This document shows positions 63,710 through 64,000 of a DNA stretch of 64,000 bases, piece after piece. Source of the DNA: Alteromonadaceae bacterium 2753L.S.0a.02 (GTDB lineage: Bacteria > Pseudomonadota > Gammaproteobacteria > Pseudomonadales > Cellvibrionaceae). Where the stretch lies: NCBI GenBank assembly GCA_007827375.1, contig VISH01000002.1, forward strand, positions 2,939,001 through 3,003,000, read 5' to 3'. The notes under the pieces are model-generated. The model worked only from the letters and a program-made list of their open reading frames with translations. It did not search any database and was not told where the DNA came from. The position numbers were made by a program, and so were the translations under genes. Position 1 is the first letter of the stretch. The number at the start of each line of letters is the position of its first letter.

Positions 63710-64000
63710 GCAAATCTCACAAAATCTTACCGACTTTTTCAAGATGATTTGATTCCCTGGCGGCCCCGACCTCGTAAAGAAATTTGAATGTGCTTCTTAG
63801 TCACCGATATTATTAAATGTAGTTGCTTGGATCTTTTTTGCACAACAATAGTGTAGATTTTTGCAATAGCTCGCAATTTCTCACAGGACTACTGACTAAT
63901 AGGCCAAAACAATTTGCGCCAAAACAAATCCGCTACCATTGCCCCATTAATGCTGTTGCAGCATATTGCTATGGCGCGGCGCGGGGATTAGACTTGTCGC

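Overview
The window is chromosomal DNA from a gammaproteobacterium. Several proteins are recognisably close to enterobacterial and pseudomonad forms (FklB, RdgC, DusA, MltF, TadA, RlmA, FldB, MnmC, TrhP, PurL, GuaAB, XseA). A marine or aquatic member of the Cellvibrionaceae/Pseudomonadales type is my best guess; that is inference from gene content, not from a marker gene. Nothing looks like a large plasmid, prophage or CRISPR region. The DNA is mostly densely packed core genome with small accessory pockets.

Layout. 1-625 is the 3' end of a DEAD-box RNA helicase gene (deaD type). 667-8152 is a minus-strand cluster of seven genes: small membrane protein, RDD, SpoIIM-like, DUF4129-like, DUF4350-like, MoxR ATPase, DUF58. 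Most start and stop codons in it overlap, so it reads as one operon for a membrane-associated MoxR machine. 8377-12855 holds an orphan solute-binding protein, a MAPEG protein, a sensor-less chemotaxis receptor and fklB-rdgC, closed by a strong terminator. 12905-17260 is an RND efflux pair and 17407-17937 is yaeQ. 17940-18670 is the structurally oddest stretch: tRNA-Ala(GGC), a degenerate second tRNA-Ala, a 158-bp tandem repeat built from tRNA 3'-end sequence, and a 30-bp-arm palindrome containing the tRNA terminator.

18853-28183 carries a small unknown gene, gltX, a nitroreductase, a VIT1/CCC1 transporter, a family 2 glycosyltransferase, MarC, an EamA exporter, Dps, and a secreted phosphoesterase with a seven-repeat C-terminal array. 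28501-38067 carries dusA, an outer-membrane-like protein, tal, a TerB-like protein, a DUF342/CBS/HDOD trio, a glycerophosphodiesterase, an aldo/keto reductase and a second orphan binding protein. 38094-53653 carries purL, mltF, tadA-rlmA-DUF1653, fldB-mnmC, comFB, glutaminyl cyclase, trhP, a hexose-6-phosphate mutarotase, a sirtuin and a HemN-like protein. 53761-63709 carries an FNR/ANR regulator, DUF4202, SirB2, two small unknown genes, guaBA, xseA, a 440-residue unknown protein and a PhzF-family protein.

Themes. RNA modification is heavily represented (DusA, TadA, RlmA, MnmC, TrhP), as is purine synthesis (PurL, GuaA, GuaB). The most interesting item is the gene at 52811-53653. It aligns along the N-terminal two thirds of oxygen-independent coproporphyrinogen oxidase (HemN), but the radical-SAM cysteines are gone and the C-terminal domain is missing. 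It still has a perfect 14-bp FNR box just upstream and the FNR/ANR gene just downstream, so it looks like a retained, oxygen-regulated pseudo-enzyme. Second in interest are the tRNA-derived repeat array, the phosphoesterase/propeller fusion and the PhzF-linked unknown protein.
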